NCBI RefSeq assembly: GCF_046630315.1
Contig: NZ_LQBD01000001.1
Location: 1-64,000, forward strand
Length of the DNA stretch: 64,000 nucleotides
Direction of reading: 5' to 3'
DNA from: Brucella anthropi_A
GTDB lineage: Bacteria > Pseudomonadota > Alphaproteobacteria > Rhizobiales > Rhizobiaceae
Part shown: one piece after another, positions 51,184 through 60,328 of the stretch
Layout: the number at the start of each line of letters is the position of its first letter
How positions within the stretch are numbered: position 1 is the stretch's first letter
The notes under the pieces: generated by a model
Told to the model about the DNA's origin: nothing
Seen by the model: the letters and a program-made list of their open reading frames with translations, nothing else
The model's database searches: none
Translations under genes and position numbers: made by a program

Positions 51184-52095
51184 CTAGGCCCAGAGGAAAT
51201 TTTCGGGCAATCTCGCGCCTGTGACTTCCTGGCGCGCGAGACCCCAGATATTGCGGATCGCTTCGCGCACGGGCGCGCTTTCCATGCCCAGCACCTTGAA
51301 CAGAAGCCCGGCATCATTGGGAAGGCGGCTCGCCCCCCAGGCAATTCCCCGCTCCATGTCGAATACGGGATCGATCGTCTCGAAAAGGCGGTCGGCATGA
51401 ACCTTCGGCGTGAGCAGAACGAGATTGCCGAAAACATGGAAGGAACCCATCGCGCCAAGGCGGGAAACATTTCCGCGAAACGGCTCGACGATGAATTTTT
51501 CCGTGAAGAGCGACGTTCCGTCCGGGTGCGCGGCATGAAATCTGGATGAGAACAGGTCGTAATGGAACAGTTCTCCGCTGCCGTAATATTTGCGGCCCGC
51601 CATCAGGACTTCGGAATAGATCAGCGTCGCCGTCGGGTCGATGCTGACTTCGGTTTGCTGCACGAAGCGGGAATGTTTGTGCGGAATGATGGGGTGGGGG
51701 ATATATTCGAGATAGGCGTTCGCACCGAGCGTTATGGTCTGGGTCTGCGTTGCGAAATTCGCGTCCATTTCCTGAATGCGGGTGGCCGATTGCGTGGTGA
51801 CATGGGCCTGTGTATCAGGCTCCAGGTCGATTTCGATGTCGTAGCGGTCGCCTTGCAGGATGCCGCCCGCATTGGAAATGATGCTGACACAGGGAAGCTT
51901 CGGCATTCCCTCATCCCAATAAAGCGCCTGCTGCACGATCAGCGGCGCGCGGCGATGCAGCGTAGCAAGCACGGTGCGCTCGGGCCGGGGTTCAAAGCCA
52001 AGGCGCAGGAAGGCGTTCTTGCCGAACGAGCCGCTTGGCAATTGTTCCGGCTCGTCCTGATAATTTGCCAGTTCCCGCGCCTTGCCAAGCATCAT
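51184..52095 (-). CDS. ureD: Urease accessory protein UreD
   Basis: A 303-residue scaffold protein (UreD/UreH) with the family segment SNAGGILQGDRYDIEIDLE, followed by QSATRIQEM and EYIPHPIIPHKHSRF. UreD binds the apoenzyme and conducts nickel from UreG. The start overlaps the ureG stop by four bases. Confidence 0.93.
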   Translation of the reverse strand: MMLGKARELANYQDEPEQLPSGSFGKNAFLRLGFEPRPERTVLATLHRRAPLIVQQALYWDEGMPKLPCVSIISNAGGILQGDRYDIEIDLEPDTQAHVTTQSATRIQEMDANFATQTQTITLGANAYLEYIPHPIIPHKHSRFVQQTEVSIDPTATLIYSEVLMAGRKYYGSGELFHYDLFSSRFHAAHPDGTSLFTEKFIVEPFRGNVSRLGAMGSFHVFGNLVLLTPKVHADRLFETIDPVFDMERGIAWGASRLPNDAGLLFKVLGMESAPVREAIRNIWGLARQEVTGARLPENFLWA

Positions 52096-52730
52096 GCGCT
52101 CTCCTTGCGGACCTCGGTGTCGAACAGGACGTTTTCACGGATCAGGTGCACCAGATCATCGATGCCTTCATTCGTCTTGCAATTGGTGAAGACGAACGGC
52201 TTCTTGCCGCGCATCATGCGGGAATCGTCGTCCATCACTTGCAGGCTGGCGCCGACATAGGGCGCGAGATCGGTCTTGTTGATGACCAGAATATCCGACT
52301 GGCTGATGCCGGGACCGTTCTTGCGCGGAATCTTGTCGCCTGCGGCGACGTCGATCACATAGATGAAGAAATCGATGAGCGCGGGGCTGAAGGTGAGCGT
52401 CAGATTATCGCCGCCGCTTTCCAGCAGAACTAGATCGGTGTCGGGAAATTTGGCTTCCATTTCCTCGACGGCGGCAAGGTTCATGCTCGGGTCCTCGCGA
52501 ACCGCAGTATGCGGGCAGCCGCCGGTTTCAACGCCGATGATGCGGTCTTCGATCAGAACGCCCTTGAGCGTGCGCTGCACATGCTTGGCATCCTCGGTGG
52601 TTACGATGTCATTGGTGATGACGAGAATGCGATAGCCGAGCTTGATAAGGATCGGCACGACGGCTTCGATGATGGCCGTCTTGCCGGAGCCAACCGGCCC
52701 GCCGACCCCGATACGTGGAATTTTCTTCAT
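52092..52730 (-). CDS. ureG: Urease accessory GTPase UreG
   Basis: A 212-residue SIMIBI-class GTPase. P-loop GPVGSGKT, the nickel-binding CPH motif in GVETGGCPHTAVRED, ESGGDNLTLTFSP, and the guanine-specificity motif NKTDLA are all intact. It delivers nickel to the urease active site in a GTP-dependent complex with UreD and UreF. Confidence 0.96.
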   Translation of the reverse strand: MKKIPRIGVGGPVGSGKTAIIEAVVPILIKLGYRILVITNDIVTTEDAKHVQRTLKGVLIEDRIIGVETGGCPHTAVREDPSMNLAAVEEMEAKFPDTDLVLLESGGDNLTLTFSPALIDFFIYVIDVAAGDKIPRKNGPGISQSDILVINKTDLAPYVGASLQVMDDDSRMMRGKKPFVFTNCKTNEGIDDLVHLIRENVLFDTEVRKESA

Positions 52731-52745
52731 AATCTCGGTCCCTCG

Positions 52746-53477
52746 TTAATTCATGAACATGCGGACATGGCCCTTGACGTGAACTGCCGCCAGGATGTCG
52801 ACCATCGGGGCGAAGCTTGCCATGTCCTCGATGCCGGCATCGGCGATTTCCTCGTAAGCGGAGGCAACGGTGGCGGTCGCCTCCAGCAGTATTTTCTGCG
52901 TATCCATGAAGGAAACACGCATCAGCCGCAGGGCCGCGCCGAGAATGGTGGTGGCGACGCCATATTGCTGGGCGCCGAAGGCATCCCGGCCATCGACGTT
53001 GAGTGCCGCGAAAGCAAGCCCGAGGCTCACCGGATGGGTGCCCGGCGTTTCTGCCTTTTTGATGCGCTCCAGCCAGTGGCGGTTCAATTCGTCATCGATG
53101 ATCGCCGCCGAAAGCTCGCAGAGCTTGCGGCCCATGCGCACGGTCATGAGCCTCGTTTCTTCGTTGAGCTTGCGTTCGAAAACAGCCTTGTCGATCATTT
53201 GCAATGCTGGCCGGTCATCTGTCCTGGCGGCGCGATGGGCCGACAGAAGGGCAATCCCGTCCGATGTCGCGGCCTGGTTCATCGCGGTCAGCGTGAATTC
53301 ACGCAAGGTTTCCCTGTCGCGAACCAGATTTTGCTGGATTGCCGATTCCAGACCGTTGGAAAACGAGAACCCGCCAATCGGCAGGGCGGAATCCCCGAAT
53401 TGCAACAGATGCAGGAGAGCCGGCAGGCTGCGATAGGATGAACTGAACTCAGTGATCGTGGCCGTGTGCGTGGTCAT
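52746..53477 (-). CDS. ureF: Urease accessory protein UreF
   Basis: A 243-residue all-helical UreF with the conserved LLQFGDSALPIGGFSFSNGLE opening and a C-terminal helical tail. It acts as the nucleotide-exchange or fidelity partner of UreG. The frame opens to 53510; ATG 53477 (MTTHTATITEF) has an AGGAG 10 nt upstream and is preferred, leaving a 29-base overlap with the His-rich end of ureE. Confidence 0.92.
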   Translation of the reverse strand: MTTHTATITEFSSSYRSLPALLHLLQFGDSALPIGGFSFSNGLESAIQQNLVRDRETLREFTLTAMNQAATSDGIALLSAHRAARTDDRPALQMIDKAVFERKLNEETRLMTVRMGRKLCELSAAIIDDELNRHWLERIKKAETPGTHPVSLGLAFAALNVDGRDAFGAQQYGVATTILGAALRLMRVSFMDTQKILLEATATVASAYEEIADAGIEDMASFAPMVDILAAVHVKGHVRMFMN

Positions 53478-54054
53478 GGTCGTGATGCTCCTGCCCATGC
53501 TGATGACCATGCGAATGCGGCATGGAATCCGCGCCGCCGAAAAGCCGCCGCGCTTCGTGCGGGGCCATATAGGGGATCACATCCGCGCCAGGCATGAACT
53601 CATAGGTCACGCCGGGGAGATTGTGGGTTTTCATCACCGATGCCATGACCTTGCGGTCGACGGTCAGCGGCACGAACACCTTCGTTTCCTTCACCACCGC
53701 AGGCCAATGCTGGTTGCCGAGCGCGTGGCCAAGCTCGAAGACGGTGCGCACGACGGCATTGCCGTCTTCGCCGATCACGGAGGCAAGGTCGATGACCATG
53801 ACTTCCTTGAGATGAACGCGAGCGACAACGGCACGCCTGTCATCTTCATTCCACAACAGGATATCGCCGTCATGCAGATGCGTGTTGCGATCGAGCGAGA
53901 GCGCAAGCTCCATCTCGCCGGATGTCGCCTTGCGCAACCGGCTCTTCTGCGCCTCCCACTGGTCAAGCACCAGCCAGTCTATTTCGGCCCCGGCGAGCCG
54001 GTCGCGCCAATGTGGATCGCGCGAATTGCCGACAATGTCCTCAATGATAATCAT
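53449..54054 (-). CDS. ureE: Urease nickel metallochaperone UreE, His-rich tail
   Basis: A 201-residue UreE: N-terminal peptide-binding domain, C-terminal metal-binding domain with the interface His (GNQHWP) and a tail of about 22 residues after residue 179 in which about half are His, alternating with Gly, Asp and Glu. The tail stores several nickel ions. The ATG at 54054 follows GAGGAG at 6 nt; the upstream TTG frame start is rejected. Confidence 0.94.
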   Translation of the reverse strand: MIIIEDIVGNSRDPHWRDRLAGAEIDWLVLDQWEAQKSRLRKATSGEMELALSLDRNTHLHDGDILLWNEDDRRAVVARVHLKEVMVIDLASVIGEDGNAVVRTVFELGHALGNQHWPAVVKETKVFVPLTVDRKVMASVMKTHNLPGVTYEFMPGADVIPYMAPHEARRLFGGADSMPHSHGHQHGQEHHDHDHAHGHDH

Positions 54055-54097
54055 GCGGTTCTCCTCAATGCGTTTGGCCAAAACACCGGCCTCAATA

Positions 54098-55819
54098 TCA
54101 ACTGAAGAAATAGAGCTGGTTGAGCGAAATCGACTGTGGTGGCTTCACGGTCGCATGGACCCCATCGACCTTGACCGCGAAGGTCTGCGGATCGACCTCG
54201 ATGTTCGGCAAATAGCTGTTGCGGACCATGTGGGCCTTGCCGATGACGCGGGTGCCGGAGACGGGCATCACCAGCCGTTGCAGGCCGAAGCGTTCGGCAA
54301 CGCCCTTGTCGTAGGCCGCGCGCGAAACGAAGGTGATCGATGTCTTCTGGAGCGCGGAGCCATAGGCCGCGAACATCGGGCGGTAATACATGGGCTGCGG
54401 CGTCGGCAATGATGCATTCGGATCGCCCATATTGGCCCAGGCCACCAGTCCGCCCTTGAGAACGAGCTTGGGCTTGACGCCGAAGAAGGCGGGCTCCCAA
54501 AGCACCAGATCGGCGAATTTTCCAGGTTCAATCGAGCCGATCACATCGCTGACGCCGGCAGTGAGCGCCGGATTGATGGTCACTTTCGCAATATAGCGCA
54601 GCACGCGGAAATTATCGTTTCCGGGTGCATCCTCCGGCAACGGGCCGCGCGCCTTTTTCATGGCGTCTGCGGTCTGTATGGCGCGAAGGAAGGTTTCACC
54701 GATGCGGCCCATGGCCTGCGAATCCGAGCCGATCATCGAGATGGCACCCATGTCGTGCAGCACGCTTTCGGCGACGATCGTTTCGGAGCGCACACGGCTT
54801 TCGGCAAAGGCAACATCCGACGGGATCTTCGGATTGAGATTATGGCAGACCATGATCATGTCGAAAAGCTCGGCAACCGAGTTCTGGCCGCAGGGCAGCG
54901 TCGGATTTGTGGAGCTTGGCAGGATATTGCTCTGGCCGACCACTTTCAGCAGATCGGGCGCATGGCCGCCGCCGGCGCCTTCACTGTGATAGGTGTGGAT
55001 GGAACGCCCGTCGAAGGCGGCGATGGTGTCCTCGACATAGCCGGATTCGTTGAGCGTATCCGTGTGGACGGCCACCGACACATCATATTCATCGGCAACC
55101 GAAAGACAGGCACGGATGGCGGCCGGGGTCGCGCCATAGTCTTCATGAACCTTGAAACCGGCAGCACCGGCCTCCAGCTGTTCGACCAGCGGCGCGATGC
55201 CGGTGGAGTTTCCCTTGCCCTGGATGCCGAAATTGATCGGCAGGCCCTCGATGGAGCGCAGCATCATTTCGAGGTTCCACGGCCCGTTGGTCGTGGTCAC
55301 GCCGTTCGTGCCGTCCACTGGCCCGATGCCGCCGCCCCAGAGCGTGGTAATGCCGTTCGAGAGAGCCGCCTCCACCTGCTGCGGTGCGATATAGTGAACA
55401 TGGGTATCCATGCCGCCAGCGGTAAGGATAAGATGCTCGCCCGATATCGCGTCGGTGGACGCGCCGGTGACGAGGCCGCGTGTGACGCCATCCATCGTGG
55501 AGGGGTTGCCGGCTTTGCCGAGGCCAACGATTCTTCCGTTGCGAATGCCCACATCGGCTTTCACAACGCCCTGTATCGCATCGATGACCGTGACATTGGT
55601 GATGACCAGATCAAGGCACCCGGCTTCCTGGGTGAGGAAGTTTTCCGAACCCATGCCGTCGCGCAGCGTCTTGCCGCCGCCATATTGCAGTTCGTCGCCA
55701 TAGATGGCGCGCAAATCCTTTTCGATTTCAACATAAAGATCGGAATCGCCAAGCCTTATCTTGTCCCCAATTGTCGGGCCGTAAAGGTCGGCATATTGCT
55801 GGCGGGAAATCTTTGTCAT
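54098..55819 (-). CDS. ureC: Urease alpha subunit UreC
   Basis: A 573-residue catalytic subunit of full length. The nickel-bridging lysine that is carbamylated is in GFKVHEDYG, metal-binding His residues are in THVHYIAP and HTYHSEG, and the mobile-flap Cys and His are in MVCHNLN. The bi-nickel centre hydrolyses urea to ammonia and carbamate, which raises cytoplasmic pH during acid exposure. It is separated by about 36 nt from ureB. Confidence 0.98.
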   Translation of the reverse strand: MTKISRQQYADLYGPTIGDKIRLGDSDLYVEIEKDLRAIYGDELQYGGGKTLRDGMGSENFLTQEAGCLDLVITNVTVIDAIQGVVKADVGIRNGRIVGLGKAGNPSTMDGVTRGLVTGASTDAISGEHLILTAGGMDTHVHYIAPQQVEAALSNGITTLWGGGIGPVDGTNGVTTTNGPWNLEMMLRSIEGLPINFGIQGKGNSTGIAPLVEQLEAGAAGFKVHEDYGATPAAIRACLSVADEYDVSVAVHTDTLNESGYVEDTIAAFDGRSIHTYHSEGAGGGHAPDLLKVVGQSNILPSSTNPTLPCGQNSVAELFDMIMVCHNLNPKIPSDVAFAESRVRSETIVAESVLHDMGAISMIGSDSQAMGRIGETFLRAIQTADAMKKARGPLPEDAPGNDNFRVLRYIAKVTINPALTAGVSDVIGSIEPGKFADLVLWEPAFFGVKPKLVLKGGLVAWANMGDPNASLPTPQPMYYRPMFAAYGSALQKTSITFVSRAAYDKGVAERFGLQRLVMPVSGTRVIGKAHMVRNSYLPNIEVDPQTFAVKVDGVHATVKPPQSISLNQLYFFS

Positions 55820-55855
55820 GTTCCTGATGCCTCGAAATATGTTCCGGGTTGAGCC

Positions 55856-56335
55856 CTATTTGGCGTTTTTGACATCTGATTTGCGCGACTTGAAGCCAAG
55901 CCTTTCGGCGCGCTCGATGGCGGTTTCGCGGTTCGGCTGATAGTCGGGCGTGGGGCCATCGCCGCTCCAGCCATCGACCAGATTGTTGAAGCCGAAGATG
56001 AAGCGCTTGCCCGCGTAAGGAACCAGTGTCACTTCCTTCTCGTCGCCGGGCTCGAAACGAACCGCGGTGTTGGCGGGAATGTCCAGACGCAGGCCAAAGG
56101 CTGCGGCGCGATCGAATTCGAGATAGCGATTGACTTCAAAGAAATGGAAATGCGACCCGATCTGAATGGGGCGGTCGCCGGTATTGCGCACTGTGAGCGT
56201 CGTGCGCGGGCGGCCCGGATTGATCTCGATGGGGTCTTTCGCCAGAACATAGCCGCCAACGGGCTGAGGCGCCTTGAGGCTGTTTTTTGTTTGTTCCGGC
56301 TGGGGATGGGCAGCTTTCGTGGGTTCCTTGGCCAT
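55856..56335 (-). CDS. ureB: Urease beta subunit UreB
   Basis: A 159-residue structural subunit. A polar N-terminal extension of about 28 residues precedes the conserved GGYVLAKDPIEINPGRP, and the core contains TGDRPIQIGSHFHFFEVN. The frame opens at 56350, but ATG 56335 has AGGAG 8 nt upstream and is the supported start. Confidence 0.96.
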   Translation of the reverse strand: MAKEPTKAAHPQPEQTKNSLKAPQPVGGYVLAKDPIEINPGRPRTTLTVRNTGDRPIQIGSHFHFFEVNRYLEFDRAAAFGLRLDIPANTAVRFEPGDEKEVTLVPYAGKRFIFGFNNLVDGWSGDGPTPDYQPNRETAIERAERLGFKSRKSDVKNAK

Positions 56336-56383
56336 GATGCTCTCCTGCAAATGCCGCGGCGGATTGATCTGGAACGTCGGAAA

Positions 56384-56686
56384 TCAGGTAATAGGATTAT
56401 GGAGGCTGACGAGGCGGCTTCCATCGTTGAACACGGCCTCCACCTGGATGAGCGGCACGAGTTCGGGAACGCCTTCCATCACATCATTGGCGCTCAAAAC
56501 CTTGCGCGCGCCATCCATGACCTCTTCGACCGTCTTGCCCTCGCGGGCACCATCCAGAACATAGGCGCTGAGGATGGAGACTGCCTCCGGATGATTGAGT
56601 TTAAGGCCCTTGTTCTTACGTTTGAGAGCGACGTCGGCCAGCATATGAATGACGAGTTTGTCGAACTCGCGCGGTGTCAGGTGCAT
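56384..56686 (-). CDS. ureA: Urease gamma subunit UreA
   Basis: A 100-residue structural subunit with the family opening MHLTPREFDKLVIHMLADVA and the NHPEAV motif. It assembles with UreB and UreC as a trimer of heterotrimers. It is the first gene of the 13-gene urease-nickel operon; GGAGG lies 5 nt before the ATG. Confidence 0.97.
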   Translation of the reverse strand: MHLTPREFDKLVIHMLADVALKRKNKGLKLNHPEAVSILSAYVLDGAREGKTVEEVMDGARKVLSANDVMEGVPELVPLIQVEAVFNDGSRLVSLHNPIT

Positions 56687-56906
56687 TTTAGCCTCCGGGA
56701 CTACAGATAAGGATCAATAGAAAATGAATGGCAATCCATTGCTAACTAGATCGATGTCAACTTCGGTCAAGGCTCTGGTGCTTGCCTTTCTGAAAGCATG
56801 CCTGCCTGCTTTCCTTGCGCGGGATCGAAATGTCCGTTCTTGGGTACTCTTCTTTGACGTAAATCGAAATAATGGTGGTGCCCATTTCGGGTTATCCGCT
56901 GTTCCT

Positions 56907-56948
56907 TAGAGCGGTTCCGGTTTAAGCGGTATCGTCGGAACCGCTCTA
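56907..56948. repeat. Palindromic repeat with 13-bp arms
   Basis: TAGAGCGGTTCCG and its perfect complement CGGAACCGCTCTA are separated by 16 nt. A related arm with CGGAACCGCTCTA occurs at about 63315-63327 next to the CBS gene, and a 14-base match to the left arm lies at about 26196. This fits a dispersed rhizobial/Brucella-type palindromic repeat (Bru-RS-like); the exact family is not verified. Confidence 0.65.
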
Positions 56949-56991
56949 TCTATTTGTTTTAACGCATTATTCGACGCATCGAAGCGGGACC

Positions 56992-57018
56992 GGAAATCAG
57001 TCCAATGGACTGATTTCC
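56992..57018. repeat. 27-nt near-perfect palindrome
   Basis: GGAAATCAGTCCA and TGGACTGATTTCC form 13-bp arms around a single central A. It lies 44 nt from the other palindrome and may be the second half of the same composite repeat. It could fold into a strong hairpin downstream of cyoD and help end that transcript. Confidence 0.6.
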
Positions 57019-57223
57019 CCGCGTAGGCGCTTCGCACTTTCGGCTCGAAAAGCTGTAGGTGATCCATTTGATATTCTAGGCCGATGGTTGCGGTGTCCAG
57101 ATCATCATCAGTCGCGACGAGCGCCGCGAGTGGCTCATACCCTACGAGTTCATCCGAAACACGGACTTCAGAGCCAGATCGATTCATCATCGATCCAATC
57201 CATCAGAGGCCGGGACTGAACAC

Positions 57224-57625
57224 CTAAGGCATGTTTTTCATCATCTCGGGTGACATGGGCATCATGTTCTCGTTAAGATGATGCATGACCCAGAGCGAAC
57301 CCGCGAGCGCGATGCCGACGATGATGAGCGTGAAGATCAACGCCATCAGCGTCCAGCCGCTTTCGGAACGCGGATTCATATGCAGGAAATAGATCATGTG
57401 AACCACGATCTGCACAGCACCGATGCCCATGACGAGCACGGCGGTCAGCTGCTTGCTGGCCAGGACATCGCCCATGACAAGCCAGAATGGAATAGCCGTG
57501 AGTATGACCGACAGGACGAAACCTGTCATGTAGCCGCCGAAAGTGGCGTGAATCTCATCCGCACCGGAACCGTGGGTGTCGTGCGCGCCCGGCTGTGCCG
57601 CCTGGTGTTGGCTTTGTGCGCTCAT
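57224..57625 (-). CDS. cyoD: Cytochrome bo3 quinol oxidase subunit IV (CyoD)
   Basis: A 133-residue protein with three transmembrane helices (about 35-55, 62-82, 98-118), the usual small assembly subunit. The ATG at 57625 overlaps the cyoC stop (ATGA); the longer frame start at 57706 lies inside cyoC and is rejected. The tail is Met-rich. Confidence 0.9.
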   Translation of the reverse strand: MSAQSQHQAAQPGAHDTHGSGADEIHATFGGYMTGFVLSVILTAIPFWLVMGDVLASKQLTAVLVMGIGAVQIVVHMIYFLHMNPRSESGWTLMALIFTLIIVGIALAGSLWVMHHLNENMMPMSPEMMKNMP

Positions 57626-58242
57626 CCCATAACTCCCAACAGATAAACAAAGGAGAATACCCCGATCCATATGACGTCGAGAAAATGCCAGAACATGGAA
57701 AGACACATCAGGCGCCTGCGATTTGCGGCAATCAGGCCATGGCGCGTCACCTGCAACATCAGGGTAATCAGCCAGACGATCCCGAATGTGACATGCAGGC
57801 CGTGGGTTCCCACAAGCGTGAAAAACGACGACAGGAAAGCGGAACGGCCCGGCCCCGCGCCCTCGCCGATGAGATGGCTGAACTCGTAGACTTCGATGGC
57901 CAGAAACAATGCGCCGAAAATGCCGGTAATCGCCAGCCAGAACAGCGTTCCCGCCTTCTTGTCCTGCTGCATTTGCAGCATGGCAAAGCCATATGTGATC
58001 GATGACAGCAACAGCATTGCCGTATTGATGGCCACGAGATTGAGGTCAAAGAGATCCGCCGGTGACGGTCCCGCCGCATAATTGCGGCCCAGCACGCCAT
58101 AGGTGGCAAACAGAACGGCAAATATCAGGCAATCGCTCATGAGATAGAGCCAGAACCCCAGCATCGTGCTGTTTTCCGGGTGATGGTCCTCCGTCAGATA
58201 AAACTGCGGCTTCTCGGAGCGGTCCACATATGTTTCTGTCAT
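57622..58242 (-). CDS. cyoC: Cytochrome bo3 quinol oxidase subunit III (CyoC)
   Basis: A 206-residue, five-helix COX3-family subunit (LGFWLYLMSDCLIFAVLFATY; GTHGLHVTFGIVWL with the conserved HGLH). It begins 9 nt after cyoB. Confidence 0.93.
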   Translation of the reverse strand: MTETYVDRSEKPQFYLTEDHHPENSTMLGFWLYLMSDCLIFAVLFATYGVLGRNYAAGPSPADLFDLNLVAINTAMLLLSSITYGFAMLQMQQDKKAGTLFWLAITGIFGALFLAIEVYEFSHLIGEGAGPGRSAFLSSFFTLVGTHGLHVTFGIVWLITLMLQVTRHGLIAANRRRLMCLSMFWHFLDVIWIGVFSFVYLLGVMG

Positions 58243-58251
58243 CGTGTCAGC

Positions 58252-60249
58252 CTATCCAGCGAGAAGTTTCGAACGGGCGGCTTCCGTCGCCGCGACGGTT
58301 TCCGCGGGGATGTAGAAGTCACGCTGATAGTTGAAGGTGTGGGCGATCGCGGCGATCAGCAAGGCAACGAAAGAGACGATCGCCAGCCACCAGATGTACC
58401 AGATGAGTGCAAAGGCAAGGATGACGCTCAGTGCTGCAAGAATGACGCCTGCGCCCGTATTGCGCGGCATATGGATGGGCCGGAAACCGGTCAGCGGCCG
58501 CTCATGGCCACGATTTTTCATGTCATACCAGCTGTCGAGATCATGAACGACCGGCGTGAATGCAAAATTATATTCCGGCGGCGGTGAGGATGTCGACCAT
58601 TCCAGCGTCCGGCCACCCCATGGATCGCCGGTCAGGTCGCGTAATTGGTCGCGCTTCGCATAGCTCACGACAAGCTGGATGACGAAAGAGGCTATGCCAA
58701 GCGCAATGAGGCCCGCGCCGAAAGCCGCAACCACGAACCATATCTGGAGCGAAGGGTCCTCAAACTGGTTGAGGCGGCGGGTGACGCCTTTGAGCCCCAG
58801 GACATAGAGCGGCATGAAGGCGAAGAAGAAGCCGATCTGCCAGAACCAGAAGCTCATCTTGCCCCAGAAGGGATCGAGCTTGTAGCCGAATGCTTTCGGC
58901 CACCAGTAGACGAGCCCCGCCATCAGCCCGAACACAACGCCGCCAATGATGACATTGTGGAAATGCGCGATCAGGAAGAGGGAATTATGCAGCACGAAAT
59001 CGGCCGGCGGGATGGCCAGCATAACGCCCGTCATGCCGCCGATCACGAATGTCACCATGAACCCGATGGTCCACAGCATCGGCACTTCATAGTTTATGCG
59101 CCCGCGATACATGGTGAACAGCCAGTTGAACATCTTCGCCCCGGTGGGGATGGAGATGATCATCGTCGTGATGCCGAAGAACGCATTGACCGACGCGCCC
59201 GACCCCATTGTGAAGAAGTGGTGCAGCCACACAATATAGGACAGGATCATGATGACGCAGGTTGCGTAGACCATCGACGCATAGCCGAAAAGGCGCTTGC
59301 CGCAGAAGGTGGCGACCACTTCGGAAAAGATGCCGAAAGCCGGCAATACGAGAATATAGACTTCCGGGTGCCCCCATATCCAGATGAGGTTGACATACAT
59401 CATCGGATTGCCGCCCAGATCGTTGGTGAAGAAATTCGTTCCCGCATAACGGTCGAGCGACAGCAGGGCGAGCGTTGCGGTGAGGATCGGAAATGTCGCC
59501 ACGATGAGCACGTTGGTGCACAGCGAGGTCCAGGTGAACACCGGCATCTTCATGAACGACATGCCGGGCGCGCGCATCTTCACGATGGTGGCAATCAGAT
59601 TGATGCCCGACAGCGTCGTGCCGACGCCCGCGACCTGCAAGCCCCATATATAATAATCGACCCCGACATCCGGACTGTAATCGATGCCGGACAAGGGCGG
59701 GTAAGCCAGCCAGCCCGTGCGGGCAAACTCGCCGACAAAAAGCGACATCATGATGATGACGGCACCGCCGGTCGTCATCCAGAACGAAAAATTGTTGAGG
59801 AACGGGAAGGACACGTCACGCGCCCCGATCTGCAACGGCACGACATAGTTCATCAGCCCCGTCACGAAGGGCATGGCCATGAAGAAAATCATGATCACGC
59901 CATGGGCGGTGAAGATCTGGTCGTAATGGTGGGGCGGCAGATAGCCTTCATATCCATTGAAGGCGATTGCCTGCTGGATGCGCATCATGATCGCATCGGC
60001 AAAACCGCGCAGAAGCATGACCAGCGCGAGAATGACATACATGATGCCGATCTTCTTGTGGTCCACGCTGGTGAACCATTCGTGCCAGAGATATCCCCAC
60101 AGCCTGAAATAGGTGATCAGCCCCACAATGGCGATCCCCCCGATCGCGACCCCGAAGAAAGTCACCAGGAGGATCGGTTCGTGATAGGGGATCGCCTCCA
60201 GGGAGAGGCGTCCGAAGATCATATTCGTGGAACTGTCACCGCCAATCAT
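58252..60249 (-). CDS. cyoB: Cytochrome bo3 quinol oxidase subunit I (CyoB)
   Basis: A 665-residue catalytic subunit, the usual length for this family. Haem-copper motifs are intact: TAHGVIMIFFMAMPF (low-spin haem His), WGHPEVYILVLPAFG (CuB His and the Tyr cross-link), WLHHFF (CuB His pair) and FLIAHFHNVIIGG (haem ligands). It reduces oxygen to water using ubiquinol and pumps protons. Confidence 0.96.
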   Translation of the reverse strand: MIGGDSSTNMIFGRLSLEAIPYHEPILLVTFFGVAIGGIAIVGLITYFRLWGYLWHEWFTSVDHKKIGIMYVILALVMLLRGFADAIMMRIQQAIAFNGYEGYLPPHHYDQIFTAHGVIMIFFMAMPFVTGLMNYVVPLQIGARDVSFPFLNNFSFWMTTGGAVIIMMSLFVGEFARTGWLAYPPLSGIDYSPDVGVDYYIWGLQVAGVGTTLSGINLIATIVKMRAPGMSFMKMPVFTWTSLCTNVLIVATFPILTATLALLSLDRYAGTNFFTNDLGGNPMMYVNLIWIWGHPEVYILVLPAFGIFSEVVATFCGKRLFGYASMVYATCVIMILSYIVWLHHFFTMGSGASVNAFFGITTMIISIPTGAKMFNWLFTMYRGRINYEVPMLWTIGFMVTFVIGGMTGVMLAIPPADFVLHNSLFLIAHFHNVIIGGVVFGLMAGLVYWWPKAFGYKLDPFWGKMSFWFWQIGFFFAFMPLYVLGLKGVTRRLNQFEDPSLQIWFVVAAFGAGLIALGIASFVIQLVVSYAKRDQLRDLTGDPWGGRTLEWSTSSPPPEYNFAFTPVVHDLDSWYDMKNRGHERPLTGFRPIHMPRNTGAGVILAALSVILAFALIWYIWWLAIVSFVALLIAAIAHTFNYQRDFYIPAETVAATEAARSKLLAG

Positions 60250-60328
60250 GATAGAACATTCCCGAAGTTATCGTTATCCGATCATCAGTTTCGATCGTCT
60301 GGACCTGCCAAAGCCGCAGAATATCGCT

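Larger units (their letters stand above)
56687..57223. other. Gap between cyoD and ureA with palindromic repeats
   Basis: This 537-bp gap should carry the urease promoter. It includes two palindromic elements (56907-56948 and 56992-57018, listed separately). A 94-codon frame on the minus strand (56906-57190) runs through both palindromes and is not considered a gene. The 220 bp next to ureA (56687-56906) are plain, with no operator or riboswitch recognised. Confidence 0.5.

Noticed and set aside
56906..57190. 94-codon minus-strand frame upstream of ureA
   Set aside because: It runs through two palindromic repeats, has no ribosome site or family resemblance, and is best treated as noncoding.
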